NCBI GenBank assembly: GCA_964560765.1 | Contig: CAZLMG010000002.1 | Span: forward strand, 186,001 to 250,000 | Origin: CAZLMG01 sp964560765 | Lineage (GTDB): Bacteria; Bdellovibrionota_B; Oligoflexia; Oligoflexales; CAZLMG01 | DNA: 64,000 nucleotides | Direction: 5' to 3' | Shown here: piece after piece, positions 17,280 through 25,761 of the stretch | Position numbering within the stretch: the first letter of the stretch is position 1 | How the letters are laid out: every line of letters begins with the position of its first letter | The notes under the pieces: generated by a model | Databases searched by the model: none | What the model was told of the DNA's origin: nothing | Seen by the model: only the letters and a program-made list of their open reading frames with translations | Position numbers and translations under genes: made by a program

Positions 17280-19153
17280 CGCGATCTACTCCGCTTGCGT
17301 CGAGTTGCTACAAATCCCATGAACAGCATCATGGTAGGAACGCCAAAGATGGAACTGTAAAACCAAACTGTGTCTTCCTTCTTCGAGTGCTGAATCTTGA
17401 CGTCCTCCTCACTCGTGGTGCCACCGATCAATTCCGCTTCGCCAACCATCCACTTCAGCGAATCAGCCAAGTAGAGAACATTGCCGGGAGGACCAGCACC
17501 GACCACCGCATCAGAAAAAGCGGTCGCATCCGCAAACGCAATAAGCTTACCTTCAATGGCCTTATCGCCTTCCTTACGATCCGTGCTGAACACAGATGCG
17601 ACGCCGACAGGGTACGTGTCCTTTTTTTCGGTCTTCTGGTCGAATGTGAAGTTGCGATTCACGTCATTGAACGTTCCCGATAGGGCGCGGACGGTTTCAA
17701 ACGAGCGCCAAGGCCCTTTGTTGGCCTCGACGACGAAATATCCTGTTTGAAACAGCAACATAGGAACGCGCTCTTCGTGTTTCGCTAAGCTTGCCACGGA
17801 CTCGTGAGAAGTAAACACATTGGTAAAAAGAAACCACTTATCGACCTGACTTCGCGTCGCACTCACATAGTTCTGCTCATTGGCAAGAAGCTCTTTCTTG
17901 TAGGTCAGGCCGGCGCCGGCTAAAAACTCCAACAGGGGATCAGGAGTTGTCGTGTCGATGGCTGGGGTTCCAGCGCCCGGCTTGGCCACGTCTAGCAGCA
18001 AAGCAACGCGTCCACCTTTCGCTAAATAATCTTTGAGAACCTGCACCTCTTCCTTCATGAAGGGCTGGGTTGGTCCGGCCACAATGACCACAGAAGCATC
18101 GTCAGGAACTGCCGAAGCACTGCCTTCCGCCATGCCAAATGTGCGCAAAGAGTAGTTCTGATTGCGCAAGTAGGTTTCGATCAGGCGAATGGACATCAGC
18201 GGGTTTTGACTATCAGCTAGCCACGAAAGTTCACCATGTCCACGGGTAAAGTAAGCCACTTTCTTCTTTTGCGTGAGCTTGAGCAAAGCGGCTTGAAACT
18301 CCTCGTCGAGCTTTTTCAGCTTTTTACGAGCTCCGCTGATTTTCAGCCCAATATCCAGCCGCTCACGCTTCTCGCCTTGCGACAGGATCACTTGCCCGTT
18401 GCGGGAAATGCGCATTTCCTCGGCCTTGAGGGGGTCAAGGTCCTTATCGAGGAATTGAACGGTCAGCATTTCAGAGCCTTGACTCAAACTCTGGAAGTAT
18501 TCAGCGACAAATGGCCGAACTTCATTGTCTTGCGGAAAGAAGACGGAGATCTCGACCTTTTCCGCGAGCGTCTTGACCATGGCGCGTGATGCATCACCAG
18601 GGGTGGTGGCCTTGAGATAACTCCAGTCGTATGTTCGGTCACGCTTGGAGCCAGCGTAGTTAATACAGACGACAATAGAGAGGACCATGCCCACCATGAG
18701 CCAACTCAAACCAGCGCGCAGCACGCGGCGAGGCTCCACGTGATGGCCGCGACCATTTACGGCATGCGACATTTCGAGGCCAATGCCGGCGAAGGAACCC
18801 AGAATCAGCAACAGCAGCCAACTCGCCAACACCACCTTTTGCATGAGGGTGTCCGGGGCGGCACCAACTCCCATGAAACGAACATAGACAAGATAAAGAA
18901 GTACGGACGCAATCACAGCCATCTGCCACGGCAGAAGGAACAGCCAGCTCTTAGCCTCCCCTGCATAGCCCTCTTTCGAAGTGATGCTGGCCACGATGAC
19001 AGTCGCCAATTTACTGAATGCCAATAGCAAAAGCGAAATGACGATGAGTGCTAGGTGATAGGTTTCGGAGGCAAAATAGCGCTCGGCGCAGAACAAGAGC
19101 GCCAAGCCCAACACCATAAAAGGAATCCTAATGGATTGTAATATCTTCTTCAT
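17276..19153 (-). CDS. GldG-like ABC transporter auxiliary protein
   Basis: 625 residues from the ATG at 19153, chosen because GGAGGTG lies about ten bases upstream and the ATG overlaps the permease stop (TAATG). The first ~190 residues contain several membrane helices (for example YHLALIVISLLLLAFSKLAT, WLMVGMVLSIVVCINYAG). A large periplasmic ABC_transp_aux/DUF4350-like domain follows (ATTPGDASRAMVKTLAEKVE, VAYFTRGHGELS, VVIVAGPTQPFMKEEVQVLK), and one C-terminal helix (FGVPTMMLFMGFVATRRKR). In Bacteroidetes the related GldG acts in gliding; here the substrate is unknown. Confidence 0.85.
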   Translation of the reverse strand: MKKILQSIRIPFMVLGLALLFCAERYFASETYHLALIVISLLLLAFSKLATVIVASITSKEGYAGEAKSWLFLLPWQMAVIASVLLYLVYVRFMGVGAAPDTLMQKVVLASWLLLLILGSFAGIGLEMSHAVNGRGHHVEPRRVLRAGLSWLMVGMVLSIVVCINYAGSKRDRTYDWSYLKATTPGDASRAMVKTLAEKVEISVFFPQDNEVRPFVAEYFQSLSQGSEMLTVQFLDKDLDPLKAEEMRISRNGQVILSQGEKRERLDIGLKISGARKKLKKLDEEFQAALLKLTQKKKVAYFTRGHGELSWLADSQNPLMSIRLIETYLRNQNYSLRTFGMAEGSASAVPDDASVVIVAGPTQPFMKEEVQVLKDYLAKGGRVALLLDVAKPGAGTPAIDTTTPDPLLEFLAGAGLTYKKELLANEQNYVSATRSQVDKWFLFTNVFTSHESVASLAKHEERVPMLLFQTGYFVVEANKGPWRSFETVRALSGTFNDVNRNFTFDQKTEKKDTYPVGVASVFSTDRKEGDKAIEGKLIAFADATAFSDAVVGAGPPGNVLYLADSLKWMVGEAELIGGTTSEEDVKIQHSKKEDTVWFYSSIFGVPTMMLFMGFVATRRKRSRSR

Positions 19154-19881
19154 TAGCCCTGCCACCTCCGCGCCTCGAGTGTGCGCACACACGCCTCTAG
19201 AAAGAAAAATACGAAGCTAAAATAAAAGATGATGTCCGCGGTATGCACGATACCGTTAGAAAACGGCGTAAAGTGCTGGTTATGAATCGCCAAATACCCG
19301 AAGAGATCTTTGAACGGCTGATCGACGATGTCCGACATCATCCACAGCACTAAGGACGTCACAGTCATGACTGCGCCGACGATGGCTGCAATGAGTTGAT
19401 TCGGTGAGATGATCGAGGCAAATAGCGTCATAGCAATGACGGCAGTCCCCAACATGGTCGTCCCAAAGTATCCCGCCAGCATGTGGCCATAAGAAATCTT
19501 TCCCTGCAACTTGATCAACAGTGGCATGTAGATCGACAGAGCTTGCAGGAAGAGAAAAAAGAAGAAAGCCGACAGAAATTTTCCGTATACCATCTGTCGC
19601 TCACTGACTGGCGAAGTAAAGTAGAGGACGATCGTACCTGTTTGTCGCTCCTCGGCGAAAAGGCGCATCGCCAAAAACAGACCAGCCACCATGGAAATGC
19701 CACTGCTGAAATAAAAAAAGTCTGAAAGAACCTCGGCCGAATACTTTGGTGAATCACCCACGGCAAAGGACATAAAGAGCAAGCCATTGATCACCAACGT
19801 GCCCGCACCAATGACATAACCCATCCAGGTTGAGAAAAAGCCGCTCAATTCTCGCTTGGCAATTAACAGAGTCTTACTCAT
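19153..19881 (-). CDS. Gld-type ABC transporter permease
   Basis: 242 residues, GldF-like/ABC2-type permease. It begins MSKTLLIAKRELSGFFSTWM and has about six membrane helices (including GISMVAGLFLAMRLFAEERQ, FFFFLFLQALSIYMPLLIKL, LIAAIVGAVMTVTSLVLWMM, IIFYFSFVFFFLEACVRTLE). The RLFAEERQTGTIVLYFTSPV segment is the conserved cytoplasmic coupling region of this family. The ATG at 19881 has GAGGGGCGG just before it; a TTG at 19896 is in frame but unlikely. Sits between the ATPase and the GldG-like subunit in one operon. Confidence 0.88.
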   Translation of the reverse strand: MSKTLLIAKRELSGFFSTWMGYVIGAGTLVINGLLFMSFAVGDSPKYSAEVLSDFFYFSSGISMVAGLFLAMRLFAEERQTGTIVLYFTSPVSERQMVYGKFLSAFFFFLFLQALSIYMPLLIKLQGKISYGHMLAGYFGTTMLGTAVIAMTLFASIISPNQLIAAIVGAVMTVTSLVLWMMSDIVDQPFKDLFGYLAIHNQHFTPFSNGIVHTADIIFYFSFVFFFLEACVRTLEARRWQG

Positions 19882-19902
19882 ACCGCCCCTCAACAATGCT
19901 GC

Positions 19903-20841
19903 TTATCGACTGTTCTCAGCGCCACCACCCACCATCTTCAAGAAGATCGATTCCAGACCTCCCTCCTCACGCTTCAGAGCCAACAGGCCTATGCCGCGCC
20001 CAACAACTGCGGATGCAACTGCCGCGCGACAATCGTCGCTTGTTTCTAGCATCCAAACATTGCCCTGCTCGCCGATCAAAGACTGCACGGACTGAACTCC
20101 AGCGATGGCCCCCAAGGCCCCTGCCAACTGTGGATCAGCTCGATCCGTCTGCACCATCAAGCGCATGGCTTTAGTCGCCTGAGCGGTCAATGCTGACTCA
20201 GCGCCCTCCGCAACCAGACGACCGCGGTCGACAATTAAGATGCGATCGCACGTCCTGGTGATTTCCGAAAGGATATGGCTCGACAGAATCACCGTATGCG
20301 TACCTTTGAATGACTTGATCAAATCGCGCATCTCAACGATTTGGATGGGATCGAGACCATTGATTGGTTCGTCCAGTATCAGCACCTTTGGCCGGTGAAC
20401 GATCGCCTGCGCAATGCCGACGCGCTGCTGAAACCCGTGAGACAGCTCGCCGAGGCGGACATCCCCCACATCCATCAAATTCGTTTTATTCATCGCATCG
20501 TCGACGTAGCTCTCCACGTCTGCAATAGAAACGTTCTTTAGGCGCGCGACGAATTCCAAATACGACCGAACGGTCATTTCCAGATACAGCGGGGGGCTGT
20601 CCGGTAGATATCCAAGGAGTTGGCGAATCGCATCCGGATCGTTCTCGACGGAAAATCCATCGATCTCGGCCGTCCCTTCCGATGGCAAAAGGAAACAACC
20701 CAGCATCTTCAAGATGGTAGATTTGCCTGCCCCATTAAGCCCCAGCAAACCAACAATTTCCCCAGATTTTACGCTAAAACTGACGTCTTTGATTGCGGCG
20801 TAGCCACCATAGTACTTGCTTAGCCCGGATACCTTGATCAT
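19903..20841 (-). CDS. Gld-type ABC transporter ATP-binding protein
   Basis: 312 residues. Walker A GLNGAGKST, the ABC signature in LSHGFQQRVGIAQAIVHRP, Walker B VLILDEPINGLDP and the switch His in VILSSHILSE are all intact. The Gln-loop segment GYLPDSPPLYLEMTVRSYLE resembles that of the ATPase at the left edge of the window. The C-terminal ~90 residues match the regulatory tail of GldA/Ccm-like ATPases. ATG at 20841, with AGGTGG upstream, is preferred to an in-frame GTG at 20850. First gene of the operon; a strong promoter is seen at 20901-20929. Confidence 0.9.
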   Translation of the reverse strand: MIKVSGLSKYYGGYAAIKDVSFSVKSGEIVGLLGLNGAGKSTILKMLGCFLLPSEGTAEIDGFSVENDPDAIRQLLGYLPDSPPLYLEMTVRSYLEFVARLKNVSIADVESYVDDAMNKTNLMDVGDVRLGELSHGFQQRVGIAQAIVHRPKVLILDEPINGLDPIQIVEMRDLIKSFKGTHTVILSSHILSEITRTCDRILIVDRGRLVAEGAESALTAQATKAMRLMVQTDRADPQLAGALGAIAGVQSVQSLIGEQGNVWMLETSDDCRAAVASAVVGRGIGLLALKREEGGLESIFLKMVGGGAENSR

Positions 20842-20900
20842 CGATGCCACCTACTGCTGTTGCGTCGAGGTCTTCTCTACTTTTCTGTTAACTGGACAGG

Positions 20901-20929
20901 ATTATAGGATAAACAACTCATGCTGGTAA
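20901..20929 (-). promoter_or_regulatory. Predicted sigma70 promoter of the Gld-type operon
   Basis: On the minus strand TTACCA (20929-20924) and a perfect TATAAT (20906-20901) are separated by 17 bases. The ATPase start codon is 60 bases downstream. Confidence 0.6.
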
Positions 20930-21024
20930 ACCCCCTTTACGAAGATTCGTACAGGTAATTCGTAGCGATGCCGTGGCGCTGATGTTAGAGTATGAACTGA
21001 ATCACCGACCCGGATGCACCAACT

Positions 21025-22158
21025 GTGGATAAAGACACGATCCGAATATTAATGGTCGAAGACGTGGCGCGTTACCACACGCTCTACGAAATGGCGATAA
21101 AAGACGCCTTGCCGGACAGTGCCGTAACCTTTGCGACGGACGGCGCGGGGGCCCTTGAGCGACTCACGACTCCCGATACCTTTGACCTGGTCGTCCTCGA
21201 CCTCAACATTCCCAAAGTATCCGGCGAAGAAGTCTTGCGCACCATCCGGCAGAACCATGCACTGGACAACATGCCGGTTATCATTCTCACGGGGGACACC
21301 AGCCACGAGACCCAGAGCCGTTTGCTCGAGGCGGGGGCCGACGACTTCATCGAAAAGGGCTCTTCACCACAAGTTTTCGCTGCCCGCTTGAAGGCACAGA
21401 CGCGGCATAAATTGGCGCTGGATCGAGTGACCCGCATGGCCATCGACATGGATATATTTGCATCGGGCGTTCTGCACGATATCCGAAACATAGAAACGAC
21501 GATGTTGGCGCTGTGCGACCTCATTCGCATGCAAGTTCAGGAGGACTGCGAGGCGAACAAATCCAGCATCCTGCAAGACATCGGCTCTTTGCGCGATCAA
21601 GCCAATCGCATCGGGACCTATGCAGCAAATGTCATTGATCGAGTGCGGCAGACGAGAGAACAGCCAAACCTCGAGCCGCTGTCCATCGAAGATATTTTGC
21701 GTTGGGTCGGTGAAATGCTATCAACTCAATCCGTAGTGGCCAAGGAGGCTACTTTGGAGTTCGCCTTTCCAGATAAACTTCTGCCGGTCATTGGCGATAG
21801 ACATCTTTTGCGTCTAGCCCTGCTCAACATTTGCCAGAACGCGGTGAAGTATCGCCGAGATGGCGTTCCGGCGAAAATCACGGTGCGGCAACACCAAGCT
21901 GAAGGGCGGTCATCTGAGGACAAACGGATCGTAACTTGTTTACGCGACAATGGCCAAGGGGTTCGAGCAGAGGATTTGCGGAAAATTTTTGAACCATTTT
22001 ATCGTGGAGTCGAGGCGCGGCGCAAAGGCGGCTTCGGACTGGGACTAGCGCTCGTGACCCGTGTCATAACTAATATGCGCGGCCAAGTCTGGGCGGAGAC
22101 TCCGCAGGATGATCAGGGGCCAGGCACTGCGATCTGCTTCGAGCTGCCGACCCCGTAA
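21025..22158 (+). CDS. Receiver-histidine kinase fusion protein
   Basis: A 377-residue cytosolic protein with no membrane segment. Residues ~6-128 form an intact receiver with phospho-acceptor Asp59 (VVLDLNIPK), acidic pocket E12/D13 and the Thr of IILTGD. A HisKA-like helix follows with the candidate phospho-His at 151 (GVLHDIRNIETTM), then an HATPase domain with N-box NICQNAVKYR, G1 LRDNGQGV, F-box FEPFYRG and G2 GGFGLGLAL. The order receiver-then-kinase is the reverse of ordinary hybrid kinases and lets an upstream phospho-relay control the kinase. GTG start, weak ribosome-binding site. No partner gene is adjacent. Confidence 0.9.
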   Translation: MDKDTIRILMVEDVARYHTLYEMAIKDALPDSAVTFATDGAGALERLTTPDTFDLVVLDLNIPKVSGEEVLRTIRQNHALDNMPVIILTGDTSHETQSRLLEAGADDFIEKGSSPQVFAARLKAQTRHKLALDRVTRMAIDMDIFASGVLHDIRNIETTMLALCDLIRMQVQEDCEANKSSILQDIGSLRDQANRIGTYAANVIDRVRQTREQPNLEPLSIEDILRWVGEMLSTQSVVAKEATLEFAFPDKLLPVIGDRHLLRLALLNICQNAVKYRRDGVPAKITVRQHQAEGRSSEDKRIVTCLRDNGQGVRAEDLRKIFEPFYRGVEARRKGGFGLGLALVTRVITNMRGQVWAETPQDDQGPGTAICFELPTP

Positions 22159-22171
22159 CCAGGAATGGGGC

Positions 22172-22804
22172 TCAATGCACGTAGACGGCTGGCGTCTTTC
22201 TCGCATCGCCGAGACCAATGCGACCATCCACTAACGAGTGGACTGGACTAGCCATCTTTTTCGTATCAACAACCACACCGATAACTGAAATACCAGAATC
22301 TTCCTGACTGCCTGGGCACTGTTCCTGCGTTAAGCATTTTGTACCCTGCTCAGAGTCCTTGACCATGGTCACAGATGCTTGTTCACCGCTGAGCGCTTGA
22401 ATCCAAGGCTGCCTCAGATTCATTGGGGCTACTAGCGCATGGGCGGATAAGGGGGCTTCGATCGCGTCAACGGTAGCGACATGACTCTTCTCGCTCGCAC
22501 TATGACTTGTTGCAGGGTTATCTTTCTGGCGTCGAGCCGCGCCATTGCCCAACTTCTTTGGCCTGACCTTAGGAATGTGATTGCGATCCCGCACAGCACC
22601 CAAGGCCTGCTTCGCCATGATGACATCCGGTACCCTTTGGGCCACGGGATCAACCTTCCCAGCAACATCTTGAACCGTCGGCAACGGCGGCAATGACCGA
22701 TCGGCCTGGTCGAGGACTCGATGCAATTCAGGTTCGTCTGTTAGTGTGAGATAGCCTAAGTAAAGAGCAGACCCGGCCAAGGCCCAGAGGAAAAAACGTT
22801 TCAC
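22172..22804 (-). CDS. Hypothetical membrane-anchored protein
   Basis: 210 residues with an N-terminal membrane anchor (FFLWALAGSALYLGYLTL) and an otherwise low-hydrophobicity, probably periplasmic body containing TVQDVAGKVDPVAQRVPDVI and a region with one cysteine pair (TKCLTQEQCPG). The C-terminus repeats a mixed pattern (SVIGVVVDTKKMASPVH, VDGRIGLGD) that might form a small beta domain. Start taken as GTG at 22804, six bases after GGAG; TTG at 22810 is in frame. I recognise no family. Confidence 0.6.
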   Translation of the reverse strand: MKRFFLWALAGSALYLGYLTLTDEPELHRVLDQADRSLPPLPTVQDVAGKVDPVAQRVPDVIMAKQALGAVRDRNHIPKVRPKKLGNGAARRQKDNPATSHSASEKSHVATVDAIEAPLSAHALVAPMNLRQPWIQALSGEQASVTMVKDSEQGTKCLTQEQCPGSQEDSGISVIGVVVDTKKMASPVHSLVDGRIGLGDARKTPAVYVH

Positions 22805-22875
22805 CAGCAACTCCGTGACAATTTGGACAACAACAGCGGGAATAAGAACCTCAAGGACACCTGAGACACCTACTC

Positions 22876-22945
22876 ATTCTATACAATTTCAATAGAAACT
22901 AGTCAAGTTTTAATTCATTTATTAATATTTTTAACATTTATATAA
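22876..22945. promoter_or_regulatory. AT-rich promoter island upstream of the FecBCD-type importer
   Basis: A strongly AT-rich stretch in otherwise balanced DNA between divergent genes. It contains ATACAATTTCAATAG (22881) and TTTATTAATATT (22918), both with close counterparts in the island at 39604-39690. It is likely to carry the promoter and operator of the importer operon. No convincing Fur box or B12 riboswitch is seen. Confidence 0.4.
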
Positions 22946-23024
22946 ATCCAAGTTGACCATTAGAGGTGAAGTCGTTAGAAGCGAGCCTGTCCCCAACCGC
23001 GTTCGACAGGGAACATCGGATCGC

Positions 23025-23915
23025 ATGCGCAAGACATTTTACTTTGTTTTTTCAATACCTTATATATTTCTGGCGGCTGCAGGGGCAACTTCTATTGCGA
23101 CCCCTCGGGCACCAGTGCGCATCGTATCCACATTTACTGGAAGTGATGAGATCCTTTGGGGCTTGCTGCCCGAGAACGAGCGAGCGCGCGTCCTGGCGTT
23201 TTCGGCGCTCGCCACGCAAGACGCATACTGTAACATCGCCAACGAAGTTCGCGCCTTGGGACTACCAACGTTTGCCGCCGAACTCGAAACGGTGGCCGCC
23301 AGAAAGCCAGATCTAATCATCATGGCGAATTACAATCGCCCTGAGTTACGACAGGCCTATGCGCGCTTATCCATTCCGACTTTAACTCTGTCTGACTTCA
23401 GGACGTTAGCCGACATTCATTCGAATATTGTCGCCATTGGCAAGGCCATTCATCGAGAGCAGCTTGCGGTGGAAATGCTGCGCAGCCTCGACAGCAAACT
23501 CAGTCGCCTACCAAAGCTCAGGCGGCCATGGCGCGTTATCGGCTTTGATCCAGATCGCATCGTGATGGGCAAGGATACGCTGTTTGATGCGATGGTCACC
23601 ACTATAGGCGCCAGCAATGTTGCCTCAGAGCTTGGCATTAAGGGCTGGCAGCAAGTCTCGGAAGAGGCCCTCATGAAGTCAAATCCTGACGTCATCATCG
23701 TTGGCACCGCTCATGATCAACCAATGACTTCGGCCTTGGCGCTCGTGCGCCAGAATCCAGGCTGGCAATATCTCGAGGCAACGCGTGCGGGCAGAGTCGT
23801 GTCGATCAGTTCTGCCCGCTTGAGTGCTGTTTCCCATTTTTTTGCCGACGCTGCGGAAGATGTAGCGAATGCACTAAATGCCCTCTCGCCCCCTGAAAAG
23901 GCGGGCAAACCATAA
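23025..23915 (+). CDS. Periplasmic substrate-binding protein of a FecB/BtuF-type importer
   Basis: 296 residues from the ATG at 23025, which gives a clean signal peptide (MRKTFYFVFSIPYIFLAAAG). There is no lipobox, so the mature protein is soluble in the periplasm. The mature part has the PeriBP_2 layout: LVxIVSTFTGSDEILWGLL-like start, the domain edge KPDLIIMANYNRPELRQAYA, the long connecting helix around VAIGKAIHREQLAVEMLRSL, and the second lobe beginning WRVIGFDPDRIVMGKDT. The substrate is a metal-chelate, haem or cobalamin, not decidable here. Its stop overlaps the permease start (TAATG). Confidence 0.85.
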   Translation: MRKTFYFVFSIPYIFLAAAGATSIATPRAPVRIVSTFTGSDEILWGLLPENERARVLAFSALATQDAYCNIANEVRALGLPTFAAELETVAARKPDLIIMANYNRPELRQAYARLSIPTLTLSDFRTLADIHSNIVAIGKAIHREQLAVEMLRSLDSKLSRLPKLRRPWRVIGFDPDRIVMGKDTLFDAMVTTIGASNVASELGIKGWQQVSEEALMKSNPDVIIVGTAHDQPMTSALALVRQNPGWQYLEATRAGRVVSISSARLSAVSHFFADAAEDVANALNALSPPEKAGKP

Positions 23916-24943
23916 TGCAAAGCAGGACTCAACCCTTCGTCATTACTGGGGCGTGCTTTGCAGCGGCTGTTATCGCAGTGTTGATTGCCATCAGTTACGG
24001 CAGCACCGGTTTCCCAACTCCAGAGGCTTGGTCGCTTTCTTGGTTATGGAACGACAGCTCGGCGATTTCGACAGAGCAAACCGTTCTTTGGCTGATTCGA
24101 GCACCCCGAGTCGCCGCCGCCGCCGCAGTCGGCTGGCTGCTTGGATCTGCGGGAGTCTTGTCGCAGGGTTTGTTCAGAAACGCTTTGGCCAGCCCATCGC
24201 TCTTGGGGGTCACTTCCGGAGCGGGATTCGCTGCCGCCTTAGCCCTGTATTTAGGAATTGGATTCGATGCCTGGTACAGCCTACCCCTTTGGGCATCTGG
24301 CGGCGCCCTACTTTCAACATGTTTGGTACTGGGTTTGACCTGGCAATTCCGCTATGGAACTACCGAACAGCTACTTCTGGCTGGATTTGCTCTCAATGCG
24401 ATGCTCGGTGCCTTGACGACACTCATCATCTCACTTTTGCTCGAAGAACATCAGCGCGCCCCGGCGGCCCTCTATTGGCTCATGGGCAATCTTACCGCCC
24501 GCAACTGGGAACATGTATTGATGGCCATCGTCCCCGGGGTTGCCGCCTTTCTGGGAGCGCGGCTCATCTGCCCCCAGCTGGATGGACTTGCGTTAGGCGA
24601 GCGCGTGGCCGAGAGTTTAGGAATTCCAACGAAAGCCCTGCGACTGCGCGTCATTATTTTCATGTCTGTCAGTGTCGGTGCGGCGGTCGCTGTAGCCGGA
24701 GCTATACCCTTTGTCGGCCTGATGTCCCCGCATATTTCGCGAATGCTCGTTGGACCAACGCATCGCCGATTGTTATGGGTCAGCGGCCTCAACGGCGTTA
24801 CACTGGTTGTCACTTGCGATTTGCTTGCACGATCGATTCGCGCCCCAGCAGAGTTACAAGTTGGAGTTGTTCTCGCACTTGTTGGCGCCCCCTTCTTCCT
24901 TTGGCTATGGTACCGACAATTGCGGCAGAGGCACATGCTATGA
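23915..24943 (+). CDS. FecCD-family inner-membrane permease
   Basis: 342 residues with about nine or ten membrane helices. FecCD signatures are present: LIRAPRVAAAAAVGWLLGSA, GVLSQGLFRNALASPSLLGV, the ATPase-coupling segment around ALGERVAESLGIPTKALRLR, and VAGAIPFVGLMSPHISRMLV followed by HRRLLWVSGLNG. Members form homodimers that pass siderophores, haem or cobalamin. The ATG overlaps the preceding stop and its own stop overlaps the ATPase ATG (ATGA), a tightly coupled importer operon. Confidence 0.93.
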   Translation: MQSRTQPFVITGACFAAAVIAVLIAISYGSTGFPTPEAWSLSWLWNDSSAISTEQTVLWLIRAPRVAAAAAVGWLLGSAGVLSQGLFRNALASPSLLGVTSGAGFAAALALYLGIGFDAWYSLPLWASGGALLSTCLVLGLTWQFRYGTTEQLLLAGFALNAMLGALTTLIISLLLEEHQRAPAALYWLMGNLTARNWEHVLMAIVPGVAAFLGARLICPQLDGLALGERVAESLGIPTKALRLRVIIFMSVSVGAAVAVAGAIPFVGLMSPHISRMLVGPTHRRLLWVSGLNGVTLVVTCDLLARSIRAPAELQVGVVLALVGAPFFLWLWYRQLRQRHML

Positions 24944-25713
24944 CCCTGCTTCCCATCAGATTAGATAACGTGGGCTGCCAACTCTCCGGCCGTGATGTTC
25001 TGCGTGGAGTTACCGCGACCATTCAGGAACCTGGCATCGTCGGACTCATTGGTCGCAATGGCAGTGGCAAATCGACTCTGCTGCAAGTCATGGCTGGATT
25101 ACTGCCCATGACCGGCCACATTACTTATGGATCCCAGTTGTTGAACGAGTTTAAGCCACAGATGCGGGCTCAGCTGATAGGCTGGCAGCCACAAGAAATT
25201 TCGTTACCCTTCGGCTACCGAGCCTTAGACGTTGTCGTTCTCGGACGCTATCCCCAGCACCGTGGCGCGCCCACAGTTAGCGATTACCAAAGAGCGACTG
25301 AAGCCTTGAAGTTGGCCGACGCGTGGCCCCTCGCCGATCACCCCGTTGACGCCCTAAGTCGCGGGGAACTGCAGAAAGTTTCCATCGCCAGAACCTTGGC
25401 CGCTGATGCCTCCGTCTTGCTCTTTGACGAGCCTACGGCCAGTTTGGATATGGCCAGCACACTGCGTTTTTTTGCCGTTCTTCAGGACCTTCGCGCACAA
25501 GGAGTGACGAGCGTCGTGGCTCTACACGACATTAGTCTTGCATGGCGATTCTGCGATACTGTACTGGGACTGCGTTCGGGCCATTGCGTCATGCACGCCC
25601 GCCCAGAACAAGCACTCACCCCCGAAATCTGTAGTACACTCTTTGATGTCCGTATCACCCTTCTGCGAAATGGCGAGGAAACGGCCATCGTGTATCATTC
25701 GTCATCAGATTGA
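24940..25713 (+). CDS. FecE/BtuD-type ABC ATP-binding protein
   Basis: 257 residues from the ATG at 24940. Walker A GRNGSGKST, the signature motif as LSRGELQKVSIARTLA, Walker B VLLFDEPTASLD and switch His (VALHDISLAW) are intact. The family motif VVVLGRYPQH after the Q-loop marks the iron-siderophore/cobalamin group. The frame is open far upstream, inside the permease gene, but that part has no ABC similarity and no purpose; the start is set by the ATGA overlap with the permease stop. Completes the three-part importer. Confidence 0.92.
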   Translation: MTLLPIRLDNVGCQLSGRDVLRGVTATIQEPGIVGLIGRNGSGKSTLLQVMAGLLPMTGHITYGSQLLNEFKPQMRAQLIGWQPQEISLPFGYRALDVVVLGRYPQHRGAPTVSDYQRATEALKLADAWPLADHPVDALSRGELQKVSIARTLAADASVLLFDEPTASLDMASTLRFFAVLQDLRAQGVTSVVALHDISLAWRFCDTVLGLRSGHCVMHARPEQALTPEICSTLFDVRITLLRNGEETAIVYHSSSD

Positions 25714-25761
25714 GTCATAATAAGACCACGGTTTCGCAGTGATCATTGCCTAGGGAGTGCC

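Noticed and set aside
22805..23024. Fur box or cobalamin riboswitch upstream of the importer
   Set aside because: No 7-1-7 Fur-like repeat, B12 box or riboswitch-sized structured leader could be found by eye.
23878..24939. Long open frame continuous with the FecE ATPase, running back through the permease gene
   Set aside because: Its translation there has no family similarity and is a frame-shifted reading of the permease gene; the ATPase start is the ATGA overlap at 24940.
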